Below, in pieces: positions 45,231-58,600 of a DNA stretch of 64,000 nt. The notes under the pieces are model-generated. The model made no database searches. It was not told the origin of the DNA and saw only the letters and a list, made by a program, of their open reading frames with translations. The DNA lies in the NCBI GenBank assembly GCA_036250195.1, contig JAVHZZ010000005.1:182635448-182699447 (forward strand). The letters are read 5' to 3'. The position numbers and the translations under genes were made by a program. Origin of the DNA: Mixophyes australis (taxonomy: Eukaryota > Chordata > Amphibia > Anura > Limnodynastidae). How positions within the stretch are numbered: position 1 is the first letter of the stretch; each line of letters opens with the position of its first letter.

Positions 45231-47013
45231 CACAATAGAGCTGGCTGGTATCTGTGTGCTACATGCAAAAGACAGTATTTTCCCTTGTATTACAATGCGG
45301 TTTGTTATTGTACAAATCTGTACCCCTTAGCTTGATTATTCCTAACCTTGATGAGCTGCCAGACATCACCATGTTGCCTGATTGCACTCATTTCTGAACA
45401 TCACAGATTTTCCTGCACACCTCTGTGGGGTCAGTGATGTTACATCGCCACAGAGTACATTTAGGAGGCATCCCATGGCACATTGCTTGGAATTGAATTC
45501 CCCCCCTCTATGTTAAAAATAGGCACATATAAAAATGCAAAAACATTCATATTAAATATTTTTAACAAGGTTAGTTACCACATTGAGACAGACATGACAA
45601 GAATTATTGTCAAAATTAGCAATATTTCTAAAACTGAGCTTTTGTATATACGTAATGGTTTAAGACGGGTTTCATACTCAAAACACCGATAAATTTAATA
45701 TTGTAGCTAAAGTTACAAATCCTCCTGATGAATGTTTGTATATAAAAGGGTTTTAAAGAAATACTTGATAGAAATTTTTTTTTTCAAGAAACCATGCTTA
45801 CCCTAACTAGCAGAACCACAGTATTCACATACCCCGACTCATGTGGTTTATAAGAAACTCACCCCTACCAATGCCTGCAATCTCATGGTGCGCCATTGCA
45901 CAAAGCCTGTAGTTTAAATGTAAATTCCTGGATAAACCAGCAGGTCACATGTTCCAGATCACCCAGCAGGTCCACAGGTGTTTTGCCAACAGTCACATTT
46001 TCCAGAGAACAAGGGTAATGCATTGTTGTAAATGGCGGGCAGACATTTTGCAAAATAACTCTGATGCAATCAATTACAACGCCAATATTTTTCTGCAAAT
46101 GTACAAACCATGGCCTTTAATTTGGTATATATATGCCCTGCGGATACAACAGCATCATGGAAATAAGTACTCATAAAAGTCGTACTTCTGCATTTAATAT
46201 ATAGATTAATGCATAACATAAAAATAATTACACGACAGACTGCCGCCAGTACAGCCCTGTTACCCAAGGTCTAGGCCAATATGACTATTCCCCAAATCTG
46301 GGACTGCAATTTACTGTGGTTCCCTGTATTAATTTGTACTGAGGACTTCTGCTGTTTGACAAGACAAATCGAATGTGTAGGGTTCGAATCATAGTTGGCT
46401 TCTGATTACACAAAGCAGCTGCATTTAAATCAGGAGCCATCTATCAGTTTAGTCCAGTGTTTAAAATCGCTATAAAGCATTGCACCAAGTCTCCAGTGGA
46501 GGTCCTCAGTACAACTTTTGCACCTCAATATATTAATTTTAAATGTTGTTTGAACCACAAGGCAGAAGAAAAAAAACAATGCTAACTAATCATCTTTTTA
46601 TCAATAAATAATAGAAGCAATAACAATAATTGCATTTGGTGCTTTAGTGAATGATTTAATTTGACTCTAAATCTGCCATTAATAAAATATGTGATTTTTA
46701 ATCAATTACAAAGCTGTGTAGTAAAGAGCTGTGATTAAAAATAAAAAAAACGTTATATTTCTTTATTTGATTAACAATAAGTAACAGGTTCAGATAATGA
46801 TGAATAGAAATAAATAGTAAATTAAGGATATCCATGAAAAAGTTTACATGATACATAAGTTGTCAGTATTACATTGTCTGTCTTTATTTTTTAAGCAAGA
46901 TTATTGTGTAAACCAAGTGATGTATGTGATATTTGTTTTACATGTTACTTTACATTTTTTGCCTTAATAAAATATTTTTGTTTCTCATTATTTTTTATAA
47001 TTAAAATAATTGC
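45231..47013. other. Unassigned AT-rich sequence
   Basis: Only short frames. I see no gene or repeat that I can name. Confidence 0.5.
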
Positions 47014-48245
47014 ACAAGCAATGTGGGACAGATTGGTGGAAGCTAACCATGACCTTATGGTTCCTACTAAAAATATCTCATTAGCAGCTATTTCCAAGCT
47101 TATTTCTGACTTAAATCTTTATCTTTGGACAATGAATGGGGCCATTTCACTCTCTGATTTACTTGAGGGACAGAGTTTACTCTCTTTTACCCAAATACGG
47201 AAAAAGTTCCACCTCCACGCCCGAGAATTTTATAAATACAGCTAAGACATTGTTTGACAGACAAGGCCTGGGTGTGACCTCTCCCCCGGCCCTGATACAC
47301 ATGAAGTTGACAAAAGGAACTAATAAAGCCGGCATTACCTTTTGTTATCACTACCTTCTCCCATCCCTGTCAGAAACTAAGACTAGAATTCAGACGCAAT
47401 GGGAAGCTGACCTCCGCATCGACCTAACTAGCGAACAATAAGAAGCTATTTTTATTAATTCATTTTCAATGTCTAAATGTATGAACCATACAGAAATGAT
47501 GCTAAAACTTATCAACAGACTGTACCTCACCCCGATCGATTCTGTTGGAGAGAATGTGGTATTTCAGGTGACATAATGCATGTATTCTGGATTTGTACTC
47601 TCATACAGTCGTTCTGGGTGCAAGATTTTAAGCTAGCTAATAAAGTTACTGCCCAGACTCTTATTCCTGCCCCTGAAGTTGCATTATTACATCACTTTCC
47701 CCCTGCAATTTCCACTTCATGCTAAATATGTGTTTGGTCATACTTTGATTTCCGCAATGGCTTCTATAGCACAAAGCTGGAGATCCCCATTCCTACCTTC
47801 GATAAAGAAGGTAGTGGCCAAAGTACAATATAGCTTTGAAACGGAGACTGTGGGCATGCTGTATTCTACTGACCCTTCATCCCCCTTAGTGAGATGATTT
47901 AGTTGGCACGAGTATGTTACAGAAGGTGAAGGAGCGCCTTTGGCCCAATCAAACTATATGCCGCCTCTCCATCTACCCTCGCTTAATGAATCTCCTCATC
48001 GGTCTCCATAGTTTCCTCCAGGTGGCTAGAATGTAGGATTTTTTTGGGGTTACTTTGAACAAGTAGCTTATAAGGTTCCTGATTATTCACATTGAGTGTA
48101 TTACAGATATAGTATCGTTTGCTGTGTTCCTCCTCACTGTGTACCCCCCCTACTATTATTTCTTATGTCCTTCCCTTACACCTTCATTCTTTATTTTCTG
48201 TGCCCCCTAAATTTTGAAAACTAATAAAAATACTATTGAAGTTAA
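47014..48245 (+). pseudogene. L1/Tx1-like LINE ORF2 C-terminal fragment
   Basis: Broken frames read SLLSFTQIRKKFHLHAREFYKY and PDRFCWRECGISGDIMHVFWICTLIQSFW, the Cys/His-bearing C-terminal block of L1-clade ORF2 proteins. The copy is 5'-truncated, frameshifted, and ends in an A-rich stretch near 48220-48245 after ACTAATAAAAATAC. Confidence 0.75.
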
Positions 48246-48565
48246 AATAATTGAACATATATAGCTTGCAAACGGAAAACCAAAAGAATTACGGTACATT
48301 GTAAAAAACAAACAAACAAAAAAACCATATCACTAGCACATTACATTTTTATCCATTCAAATTTTAGTTTTTAATATGGAACTAACCCTAAAAATTTTAA
48401 AAATAACTTTTTCAACATTCCCTGGAAGAGGGTTTTTTTTTTAGTAATTGTATAAGCGATAAATAGATATTTTAGACTGCCATTTATTTCTTTTTAGTTT
48501 AGTACAATATCGTTTAAATTAGCATTTTCACATTTTAAGATTCAGCCCTCTAGACTGAAGAGATT

Positions 48566-49068
48566 AAGGGAGTCTATTCAACAAGTGGTGAAGAGCCAAA
48601 ATGCTGGCGTAAAACACTGTTAAAAGGCTCTTTCACCACTTTTTCTTATTTAACAAAGGATTAACGCGTTTCTCCAGCATTAAACTAAAATTTCCGGTAG
48701 TTACCACTGTCCCCATAGAAGTCTATTGGCACAGCAGCATTAGGTAATATATTAAGCTGTATAAAGCAAAGTTTTTGGCAGCACAGTAACTCCATCTCAG
48801 GATGGGATAACTACTCTTTTTCAATGAGATCCAGTTGAAGCCCCTTCGGCTTCGCTGGAACCCCATGGGTGAAAGCACTATGCGCATAGAATGTTCTCCA
48901 TTTGCCAGCATAGCTAGACTGCCAAGGAACAGAAAAAAGTATTTGTGGAGGAGGGGTATCTTCGCCGGGGCTCCAGGACAAGCCACAGCATGTTAAATTG
49001 CAGCAGTAATACATTATGTATTGCTGCAATTGCAATACCACTATTGAATAATTAATAGGCCCCTAAAT
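48566..49068. mobile_element. Probable MITE (Harbinger-like ends)
   Basis: Left TTAAGGGAGTCTATTCAACAAGTGG and right CCACTATTGAATAATTAATAGGCCCC are imperfect inverses. There is no coding capacity. Superfamily from terminus style only. Confidence 0.5.
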
Positions 49069-49229
49069 ATACTGTTACTTATGAAGAAAGACATGACTAT
49101 ATGTACTATTCTTTGTAAGACTTTTTCCATCCTGGGGAATTCCAAGAAGTACATTTTCAAACTTATTTTCGAATTTTGAAGCTGCAATATTCCAAATTCT
49201 CCAGGGTATCATTCCCAGGTAATTATAGA

Positions 49230-50090
49230 TTACAGATTCTGGCTAAAGAGGCTAATTGTATTGTGCAAGCCAAACATAATAAAGATTCCAGAAGAGTGAG
49301 AGGGGATGGGTAGAAGCGAAAGAGAAGTGAAGAGGGAAGTGGATAATAATAAATATAAACACTGATAAGTAAAAATAAAAAAAACAGACTGCTCCTGGAC
49401 AGCATGACTAAAAATATGTATCCCTCATCCAAGTGGTTTCCAGTAGAAAAATCTGAGGATTGATGGATACGGCAGCTCGACTGAACTCACAGACCTTGGT
49501 CGAAAATCACATTTATATTTAAAATGTTTTTTGGGAAGTTCATCAGTAAGTGGTTTTAAGGGTCTTTGCTGTAAAAATGTATCAGGAAAGATCTTGAATA
49601 ATCTGATTTTGTGACCATTGAAGGATTTTAGCTGCCTGGGCCTCATGTGTATGGATGGTCACCTACAAGGGACCCAGGTAACTATGGCTCAGGGTGTTGT
49701 TTCAAAATCATGTTAAAGATAAAGCCTTGTGGGCCTTCCTGGACGTCACACATCCTTAAGTTATACCTGCTTCCTCGGATATCCATCTAGGCGTCACAGG
49801 ATAGCCCTTAATTAGAGTAAATGTTTTCCAATCGTACCTTGATGCAATGTTAAAATGTCCTCAGCAGTATCTCTGCTTTCCACCAAAGTAGTTAGTAGGG
49901 ATATGATCTGAGTGTCAGCCTGTAAAGCAGAGATTTGATTACGGACAGCCGCCCATGTTTTAGATTCTAAAATTTGGTAGTCCTTTGTTAGTTGCTCTGA
50001 ATTCCAGTGTTGAAATATTTCTCTCAGTTGATCCGATTGAGCTAGATGTTCTGAGTTATTGGGAGCTGAAGTGCAAGAACAATAAAGGGG
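49230..50090 (-). pseudogene. L1-like ORF1 fragment
   Basis: Minus-strand reading gives a coiled-coil-like Gln/Leu stretch (about 49880-50080) and, at 49425-49646, IFPDTFLQQRPLKPLTDELPKK followed by FKYKCDFRP, like the C-terminal domain of L1 ORF1 RNA-binding proteins. It is broken by stops. Confidence 0.55.
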
Positions 50091-50324
50091 CTATATTGGG
50101 AGCAGTGACATTCTATGGTGGCTCCTCAGATGTATTAAAGTAGTGGCACAATCGAGGCCCATTTACAGCAGTGCCACAGTTGCTTCTCTTAAGCGGCTGC
50201 AGAAGCTCCTCCCATGTTCCTTTGCGTAACTGAAGAGGTCTGAACTCAGAGGGCTGACTTGTGTGAGCCTACTGCTTACATATGTTGTATTACTATACAT
50301 GTTTAACCATAATGTATGTATAAC

Positions 50325-50500
50325 TGGTGGCACTGCTGTGTGGCATAATATGAATTGGGGGCAATACTGTGGCATAATCTGAACTGAGGGCACTACTGAT
50401 TGGCATAATATGAACTGAGGGGAACTTCTATTTGGCATATTATGAACTGGTGATACTTCTGCTTGGCCTAATATGAACTAGGGGCACTACTGTGTGGAGG
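50325..50500. repeat. Short tandem array, about 40-bp unit
   Basis: Four to five diverged copies of a unit with GGCATAATATGAACTG and GGGGCACTACTG. Confidence 0.7.
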
Positions 50501-50569
50501 GGAGCAGCACAGGGTAAATCTTGAATGCAGGAGTGAGATGTGATTGCCAGAGGGGAGGTGAGGTGAGGT

Positions 50570-51390
50570 GATGGTCATTGACCAACCAGAGAGGGCGGGA
50601 GGGAAAATGCATGGAGATGAGGTTGGAGATGTAGGGAGCAGTGGATTTGGAAAGGACTTTGTGTGTGAGTTTGAGTAGTTTGAAGACGATTCTGTAGGCG
50701 AAGCGGAGTCAATGCAAGGCTTGGCAGAAGTGAAATGGCGAGTGAGGAAGCTAAGTCTTGCTGCAGCGTTAAGTATAGATCAAAGAGGAGCAAGATAGAA
50801 GTGGGGGAAGTCCAGTAAGATGAAGGTTGCAGTAATTAAGGTGAGAAATTATTATTAAGTGGATAAAAGAGGAGAAAGTTGTGTTGTCAACAGTGTTATA
50901 GAGGTGGGGAGGGGAGGAGACTCCCGAGGGAGGGAAGAAATTGAGTTTGGTTTTGGTCATATTAAGTTTAATAAAATGAAGACATATCAAGGAGGATACG
51001 GTGGAGAGACAACTGTACACCCGAGAGAGTAGCGAAGGGGAGAGATTAGGAGATATAATGTACAGTTGGGTGTAGTCAGCATAGAGATTCTACTGGAGAC
51101 CGAAAGAACTGATGAGTTCACCCAAGGAGGAGGGATACAGAGACAAGAGCAGAGGGCCTAAGACAGAACCCTAAGGGACTCCAACAGGAAGGACGGATGG
51201 GTGGGAGAAGGAACCAGAGTTAGAAACAAAGAGCGGATGGAGAAATAGGAGGAGAACCAAGAGAGGGCAGTATCAGAAAGGCTATCTCAACAAGAGATAG
51301 TCCTTCAGATCCACTTCTAGTAACCACTCCCGTTTACAGGACTTTTTTCAGGCTGCACCCACACTGTGGAATTCCCTCCCTTGCACAATA
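50570..51390. pseudogene. L2-type LINE fragments in two orientations
   Basis: On the minus strand, 50760-51020 reads IKLNMTKTKLNFFPPSG ... YNTVDNTTFSS, matching the L2 RT region at 21.7 kb, followed by its C-terminal region. On the plus strand, 51300-51385 reads like the L2 C-terminus (LVTTPVYRT ... LHPHCGIPSLAQ). Head-to-head pieces suggest two insertions or an inversion. Confidence 0.6.
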
Positions 51391-51942
51391 AGCAATATAT
51401 AAATGTAATTTAAATAAAGATACACAGATTCTAATCAGATACAGCCCATGCTAGCCCTCAGCAGCTACACTGCACTGCAATAAATTATAAAACAACTATA
51501 AAAATACGGTAGATCAGATGCTACCGATGTAAAACAAGGGGACAAAAAATAGCTCTATACACAGATTGGTATAGAATTTCAAGAGAAATTTCTTTTCATA
51601 CACACATTCCTACAATGTGTTAATCCAAACACATTACTTGTATATAAAATGTTTACTTATAGATATGTGCTCCTTTCTCTTATGTTATTCAAATCCAGCC
51701 CGACGTTGATCACACAGCGAGACCTTCTCTCTGAATATCTTTTCTTTCAGCCACTCCCACCTGAAGCTCAATTATCCAGAACTTAGAATATGGAGACAGC
51801 TTTTTCCCCAATTTTCAAGTGTAAAAATCCTTCCATCTCCCAACCATCAAGATGTAGCCAAAAATACCTGATTTGAGGGCTCTGACGTGAGACAATGTAT
51901 TTATTTGCACCCTTCATCCATCTTTCTCACATATAGCCAATT
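51391..51942. other. Unassigned, likely decayed Harbinger 5' region
   Basis: No frames recognised. Position upstream of transposase remnants only suggests element origin. Confidence 0.3.
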
Positions 51943-52850
51943 ATGGACATGGGAGAGGTGCCGAAAGAGGAGGGCAACAGGCGTCGAACCCAAAACCAGC
52001 AACTAGTACACCATCACTGGCCCAGGGAGCGGGCCTTCATGCCACTTGTCAGCCTCTTTAGGACGTCATCAGGAATACCACCATTGATCAAACTGTTGGC
52101 GGTATTGCACTTTTGCGCCACTGGGACTTTCCAGACCACAGTGGGAGTTGTGACAGTGATGTCCCAAGCCACCTTCAGTCATGTGCTGAAGGTTGTGCAC
52201 AAGGCGTTCCTGTTGCGGCTCACGAAATTCATCCATCTGACACTCCTATGAGAAGTCCCTTGTGCCCATAAAGTGGCAGTTTGCGACCTTAGCTGGCTTT
52301 CTGCACGGTATAGGGGCAGTAGATGGCACACATGTAGCCCTGGGCCCTTCGGGTGGGAATGCAACTGTTTTTTTTTAATCTGAGGCCTTTACACTTGATA
52401 CATTTTCAGGCTATATGTGATGCCTCTCTCCAGATTGTGACCTGGTAGCTGTATGGGGGGTAGGCGGGAGCTGTATATGTACCAATGAATCCTTCGCCTT
52501 TAATCAGGGATGGGGGGCAGATTACAACTGAGGCAAGGAGGTACAAGGCCATATGGTGATGTGTGGCTATTAGGTTCTTATTTATATTTACTCATTATCA
52601 ATAACATTTTGTTGTCATTAAGACCTTGCTATATACACTATAGACATAAATATCATTGCTTTGTGTGTGGTATTCCATAACACTGCCCTTATAAGTGGGG
52701 CTTCATGGCTGGAAGATGCCAATGTTGCTGGCGAGGAGGTGGAAGATGCTGTCCCCAGCCCTCCTGAAGCGGTGGAGGCATCCCGCTATAAACAATATGT
52801 GCTATCCATCTACTTTTCATGTAAGTGTCAGAATCTTGTACAAATGTAAC
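51943..52850 (+). pseudogene. PIF/Harbinger transposase (HARBI1-like) remnant
   Basis: 51943-52251 encodes IPPLIKLLAVLHFCATGTFQ then VMSQATFSHVLKVVHKAF, a helix-turn-helix typical of Harbinger transposases. About 52290-52350 reads IGAVDGTHVALGP, containing the first catalytic Asp. 52661-52849 resembles the C-terminal end. The middle of the DDE domain is missing or decayed. A Myb-like partner ORF lies on the minus strand at 62714-62962, beyond a nested hAT. Confidence 0.7.
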
Positions 52851-52976
52851 TTTTAAAGTAAATTAGATAAAAAACAGAGACTTGAATTTTTGAAATCTCA
52901 AAAATGTGTATTATTCAACAAACAAAACTACACGAGATAAAAAAACAACATTACACAGAACATAAAAAAATTTTGG

Positions 52977-52984
52977 GTCCTCTT
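52977..52984. repeat. hAT target-site duplication, left
   Basis: GTCCTCTT, repeated at 60352-60359. 8 bp is diagnostic for hAT. Confidence 0.9.
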
Positions 52985-53304
52985 TAGAAGTGAGCGGGTT
53001 CGAATTTCAAAAATCCGAACACCCCCGAACAGTGCCGATCCGAGCCCGGATCCGAGCACTGTTCGGGGATTCCTGCCCGACGCAAAACTCAGAACGAGGC
53101 AAAACATCATTATCCCGCCGTCGGATCTCGCAAGATCCGGATTCATATTATTCCCCGCTTCCCGCCGCCATCTTCACTCGGGCATTGGAGAGGGAAGAGG
53201 GAGGGTGTGTGGTGGTGTCCTCTGTCCTGCTCAGTCCAGTGGTGCTGTCCTGCTCAGTCCAGTGGTGCTGTCCTGTGCTCTGTCCTGCTCAGTCCAGTGG
53301 TGGT

Positions 53305-55157
53305 TGTCACTCACCGGACCGTGAGTGCCTCTTCCCGGACATTTAGGAACCGTGGCCGTCCGCCATCCTGAGGGTCTGCGCATGCGCAGCCCTTTCCTAT
53401 ACTTCAGTGTATGTCCCTTTAACTCAATTGGCAGATCAGGCAACACTCCCTATATTAAGCACCTGTGGTCAACACCACGTTGCCTGATCTTGGAGTCTCA
53501 TTCCCCATGAGTCTCTGAAGGTGTTCCTGTATTCCTCGTGTATTCAGCGCTGCTGATTCCTGTGGTTTCCAAACCACTTCTATCTCTGTGGTTTCCAAAC
53601 CACTTCTACTACTGTGGTTCCCATACCACTTCTACCATCAACTGTATCATCGTGACTGTTTGCTGATTCCTATCCGCTGCCTCCGTGCACTACAGTCTTC
53701 TAAACCACTTCACCGCTATTATACATCGTTGTGACTGTTTGCTGATTCCTATCCGCTGCCTCCGTGCACTCCAGCCTTTACTTCACATCCACTCACCTGA
53801 TCATCATCAAGTTCCTGAGCTGATTCCTATCCGCTGCCTCCGTGCACTACAGTCTCCAGCTTGCAACTCGCCTGTGTTCATCATCGTGACTGTTAGCTGA
53901 TTCCTATCCGCTGCCCCTGTGCATTGCCGCCTCATCTCAGCTCTCCTGTGTTTCCAGTCTACTGCTCACATTGCCATCCGCTACACTTCTGGATCTACAG
54001 CTCCTGGTCTACTCTGCCATCCCGTGTTCCATCACTGTGGGTCCTGTTGGTTGCCCCTGGTTACCTCCGTGGGCCGCAGAGTCCTGCTGCTGCTGTCAGC
54101 GCTATCGTCCATCTCATGCTGATCCGCTCTCCACGCCTTCACGTGTCCCGCTGGTCTCTACCCTCCTGTCAGCATTGGATTCGTATCTCAACAACTACTC
54201 CTCTGCTGGATCATCTCCATTCTCCTGGGTCCTCTATGAGTCCAGTTCCACGTGTTACTGATTCCTGTGGATTCGTGTCCCTGTTGGTCTACTTACCTGT
54301 GCGCTGCACCTACTAGACCGCTGCCTCATCCATCCAGGGACTTCTCATCCAGTCGGCCTCCTGCCGCTCAGGTATCGCTGCACTCCTATCTGACTGCCTG
54401 CTTCTGAACCACGGTATGCATACTTCTCATTGACTGTGCTGCTGTATTGCATATCTTGCTGGACTGTGTTTGGTTCTCTCTGGAGTCTGCTATCCGCTGA
54501 GTCTTTTGCCATCATTGACTGTGTTATCTTGTGCTGGACTACTTCAAGTGACTTTCTAGATTTGCAGACCTGCTCAGTCATTTATATATATATATTGTGC
54601 ATATTACTGTGGATCGTGTATAAGGTGCCTGTGTATATCCTGTGTTGCAGTCTCTCCCCGTGCACCTCCTCACATATATATTCAGTGGTACAACTTGCTG
54701 ATGTCAGACCACTGATCCCTGTTTCCGGTATCACCTGTTCCATTATCCTCTCACATAGCAGTGGTACAACTTGCTACCGCAGACCACTGACTACCCGGAT
54801 ACCTCCACTTGGATTCCATTCCTTCACCCAGACAGCGGTACAACTTGCTATCCGCAGACCGCTGACTCTCATCACCTCCTTGTTTCTGTTGGACATTCCT
54901 CCTCACTATAGCAGTGGTACAACTTGCTATCGCAGACCACTGACTACCTTCACGTGCCCTTGTCCATACAGTTCCTTGTGTATTATTACCTCCATATTAC
55001 CAGTGCTGCTAGTCATAGACTTTCCTGAGCATCTCATCATCCATCATTTCATGTTCCGTGATCACCCAGCTACCAGAGTACCCTATTACCATCTACATTG
55101 CTCTGGTAAGCCTACCATCTGGTGATCCCTGGGTAAAGACTCCTAGTGCCCGTGACA
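53305..55157 (+). mobile_element. Large solo LTR (1853 bp) within the hAT
   Basis: TGTCACTCACC...GTGCCCGTGACA with the 5-bp duplication GTGGT (53300-53304, 55158-55162). It inserted inside the hAT minisatellite. It has no protein-coding content, and internal subrepeats GATTCCTATCCGCTGCC (about 53660-53930) and CAGTGGTACAACTTGCTA (about 54685-54960). Chromovirus-type origin is inferred from ends and duplication size; orientation is tentative. Confidence 0.8.
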
Positions 55158-55159
55158 GT

Positions 55160-55590
55160 GGTGCTGCCATAATTCCAGTGGTGCTGTCCTGTGTTGTCCT
55201 GTGCTGCTTAAGTCCAGTCCAGTGGCACTGCCATATAAGTCCAGTCCAGTGGTGCTGTCCTGTGTCCAGTCCAGTGGTACAGCCATTTAAATCTAGTGGT
55301 GCTGTCCTTTGCTGCTTAAGTCCAGTCCAGTGGTACTGCCATATAAGTCCAGTCCAGTGGTACAGCCATATAAATCCAATGGTGCTGTCCTGTGCTGCAA
55401 AAGTCCAGTGGTGGTGTCCTGTACTGCATAAGTCCAGTGGTTCTGTCCTGTGCTGCTTAAGTCCAGTCCAGTGGTACTGCCGTATAAGTCCAGTGGTACT
55501 GCCGTATAAGTCCACTGATCCTGCCGTATAAATCCAGTGGTACAGCCGTATAACTCCAGTCCAGTGGTACTCTCCTGTGCCGCATATAAT
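55160..55590. repeat. hAT internal minisatellite
   Basis: Many copies of AGTCCAGTGGTACTGCC / AGTCCAGTGGTGCTGTCC variants in units of roughly 28-45 bp. The same array begins at 53205-53300 left of the solo LTR, proving the LTR split it. Confidence 0.9.
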
Positions 55591-55649
55591 TTTTAAAGGC
55601 TTTGCCGAGTGTGTGTGGTTTAGGGCTACGCTCTCTTGTGCTGCATATA

Positions 55650-58600
55650 ATGGAGAATAAAAATTTGGAGGATAAAGTAGGGAAAGATCAAGAACCACTT
55701 CCTCCTAATGCTGAAGCTGCTGCCACTAGTCATGACATAGACGATGAAATGCCATCAACGTCGTCTGACAAGGCCGATGCCCAATGTCATAGTAGAGAGC
55801 ATGTAAAATACAAAAAGCCAAAGTTTACTAAAATGATCAAAAAAAAGAAATTAAAATCATCTGAGGAGAAACGTAAACTTGCCAATATGCCATTTACGAC
55901 ACGGAGTGGCAAGGAACGGCTTAGGCCCTGGCCCGTGTTCATGACTAGTGGTTCAGCTTCACACAATGATCTAAGCCCTCCTCCTCCCCCCTCTCTAGAA
56001 AATTTAAGAGAGTTAAGCTGTCATCAAAAACACAGCAAACAACTCTGCCTTCTAAAGACATGGCATCACAAATCCCCAAGGAGAGTCCAAGGGTGTTGGT
56101 GGTTGCGATGCCTGACCTTCCCATCACTGTACGGGAAGAGGTGGCTCCTTCCACCATTTGCAGCACGCCCTCTGCATATGCTAAAAGGATCACCCACAGT
56201 GCAGTTCCAGATTTTGATAATGAAGGTGTGAATGTTGTACACCAGGAGGAGGATATTGATGTAGCTGGCGCTGATGAGGAAGTTGACGAGGAGGATGCTG
56301 ATGTGGTTTGCTTAAATGAGGCACCAGGGGGGGAAGCAGTTGTTGTCCATGGGATGAAAAAGCCCATTGTCATGCCTGGGCAGAAGACCAATAAATCCAC
56401 CTCTTCGGTCTGGAATTATTTCTATCTCAATCCGGACAACAAATGTATTGCCATATGTACCTTATGTAAAGCTGCAATAAGCAGGGGTAAGGATCTTGGC
56501 CACCTAGGGACATCCTCCCTTATACGTCACCTGAAGAACCTTCATAATTCTGTGTTTAGTTCAGGAACTGTGGCTAGGACCGTCAGCAGTCCAGGAACAC
56601 CTAAATCCCTTGGTCCTGTTGTATCCACACCAGCAACACCCTCCTCGTCAATTTCCTCCTCGATCCGGATTGGAGGTAGTCCTGCAGGCCATGTCACCGG
56701 TATGACTGAGTCCTCTTCAATCCGGGATTCTTCCGGAGGATTCTGCAGCGCTATGCCTACTACTGCCGCTGCTGCTGTTGCTGCTGGGAGTCGGTCATCT
56801 TCCCAGAGGGGAAGTCGTAAGACCGCTACCTCTTTCACTAAGCAATTGACTGTACAACAGTCGTTTGTCATGAGGACGAAGTACAACAGCAGTCATCCTA
56901 TGGCAAAGCGGATAACTGCGGCCTTGACAGCTATGTTGGTGTTAGACGTGCGTCCGGTGTCCGCCATCAGTGGAGTGGGATTTAGACGGTTGATGGAGGT
57001 ATTGTGTCCCCGGTACCAAATCCCGTCTAGATTCCACTTCACTAGGCAGGCGATACCTGGGATGTACAGAGAAGTACGAAAAAGTGTCCTCAGTGCTCTG
57101 AAAAATGCGGTTGTACCCACTGTCCACTTAACCACGGACATGTGGACAAGTGGTTCAGGGCAATCTAAGGACTATATGACTGTGACAGCCCACTGGGTAG
57201 ATGCATTGCCTTCCGCAGCAACAGCAGCAGCAGCATCAGTAGCAGCATCTCCGAAACGCCTGCTCGTTCCAAGGCAAGCAGTGTTGTGTATCACCGGTTT
57301 CAGTAAGAGGCACAACGCCGACAACCTCTTAGAGAAACTGAGGGAAATCATCTCGCAGTGGCTTACCCCACTTAGACTCTCCTGGGGATTTGTGGTGTCG
57401 GACAACGCCAGTAACATCGTGCGGGCATTACATATGGGCAATTTCCAGCACGTGCCATGTTTTGCCCACACAATAAATTTGGTGGTGCAGCATTATCTTA
57501 AAAGTGACAGGGGTGTGCAGGATATGATTGCGGTGGCCCGCAAAATTGCGGGACACTTTCGCCATTCTGCCACTGCCTACCGAAGACTGGAGCACCATCA
57601 AAAACGCCTGAACCTGCCCTGCCATCACCTCAAACAAGAGGTTGTGACGCGCTGGAACTCCACCCTCTATATGCTGCAGAGGATGGAGGAGCAGCAAAAG
57701 GCCATTCAAACCTACACAGCCACCTACGACATAGGCAAAGGAGTGGGGATGCGCCTGAGTCAAGCGCAGTGGAGACTGATTTCCGTGTTGTGCAAGGTTC
57801 TCCAGCTGTTTGAACTTGCCACACGAGAAGTCAGTTCCGACACTGCCAGCTTGAGTCAGGTGATTCACCTGATCAGGCTGTTGCAGAAGCAGCTGGAGAA
57901 AGTGAGGGAGGAGCTGGTAAAGCATTGCGATTCCACAAAGCATGTAGCTCTTGTGGATGAAGCCCTTCGTACACTTTGCCAGGATCCGAGGGTGGTCAGT
58001 CTTTTAAAGTCAGAGGAATACATTCTGGCCACCGTGCTCGATCCTCGGTTTAAAGCGTATGTTGTGTCTCTGTTTCCGGCGGACACAAGTCTACAGCGGT
58101 GCAAAGACCTGCTGATCAGGAGATTGTCATCTGAAGAGGACCGTGACATGGCAACAGCTCCTCCTTTATTTTCTTCCACACCTGTGGCTGCGAGGAAACA
58201 GCTGAGATTTCCTAAACGACCCACTGGCGGGGATGCAGAGCAGGCAGGAGCGAATTTGAACATCTGGGGGTAAATGTATCAAACTGCGAGTTTGCCAGCG
58301 TGTTGAAATCGCGGCAAATCGCGGGTAGTTTTAAAAAAAACTGGAAATGTATCAAGCTGCGATTTTGACACTCATGTTCAAAATCGCTGGTCATCTCTGG
58401 CGATTTTGAGCGATGTAAACACTCCCAAGTTTAGCTAACTCTCCTGTGTTTGGCAAACTCTCCTGTGTTGTAACAGTGAGTTGTAAACACATCACTGTTA
58501 CACTGCCCCTGTAATACCAGCAGCTGTAAAAACTGTAAAGAACAGATCAAAGTTAAAAAAAAAAAAAGCGTGAGGTCCCCTCGCTATTTATGCTTAACCC

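Noticed and set aside
54430..55125. 231-codon frame
   Set aside because: It lies within the solo LTR with subrepeats and has no domain resemblance.
56060..58273. The 737-codon BED/hAT frame as a domesticated host ZBED gene
   Set aside because: It lies within an element with an 8-bp target duplication, termini and minisatellite, and is frameshifted and interrupted by a MITE. No sign of host gene structure.
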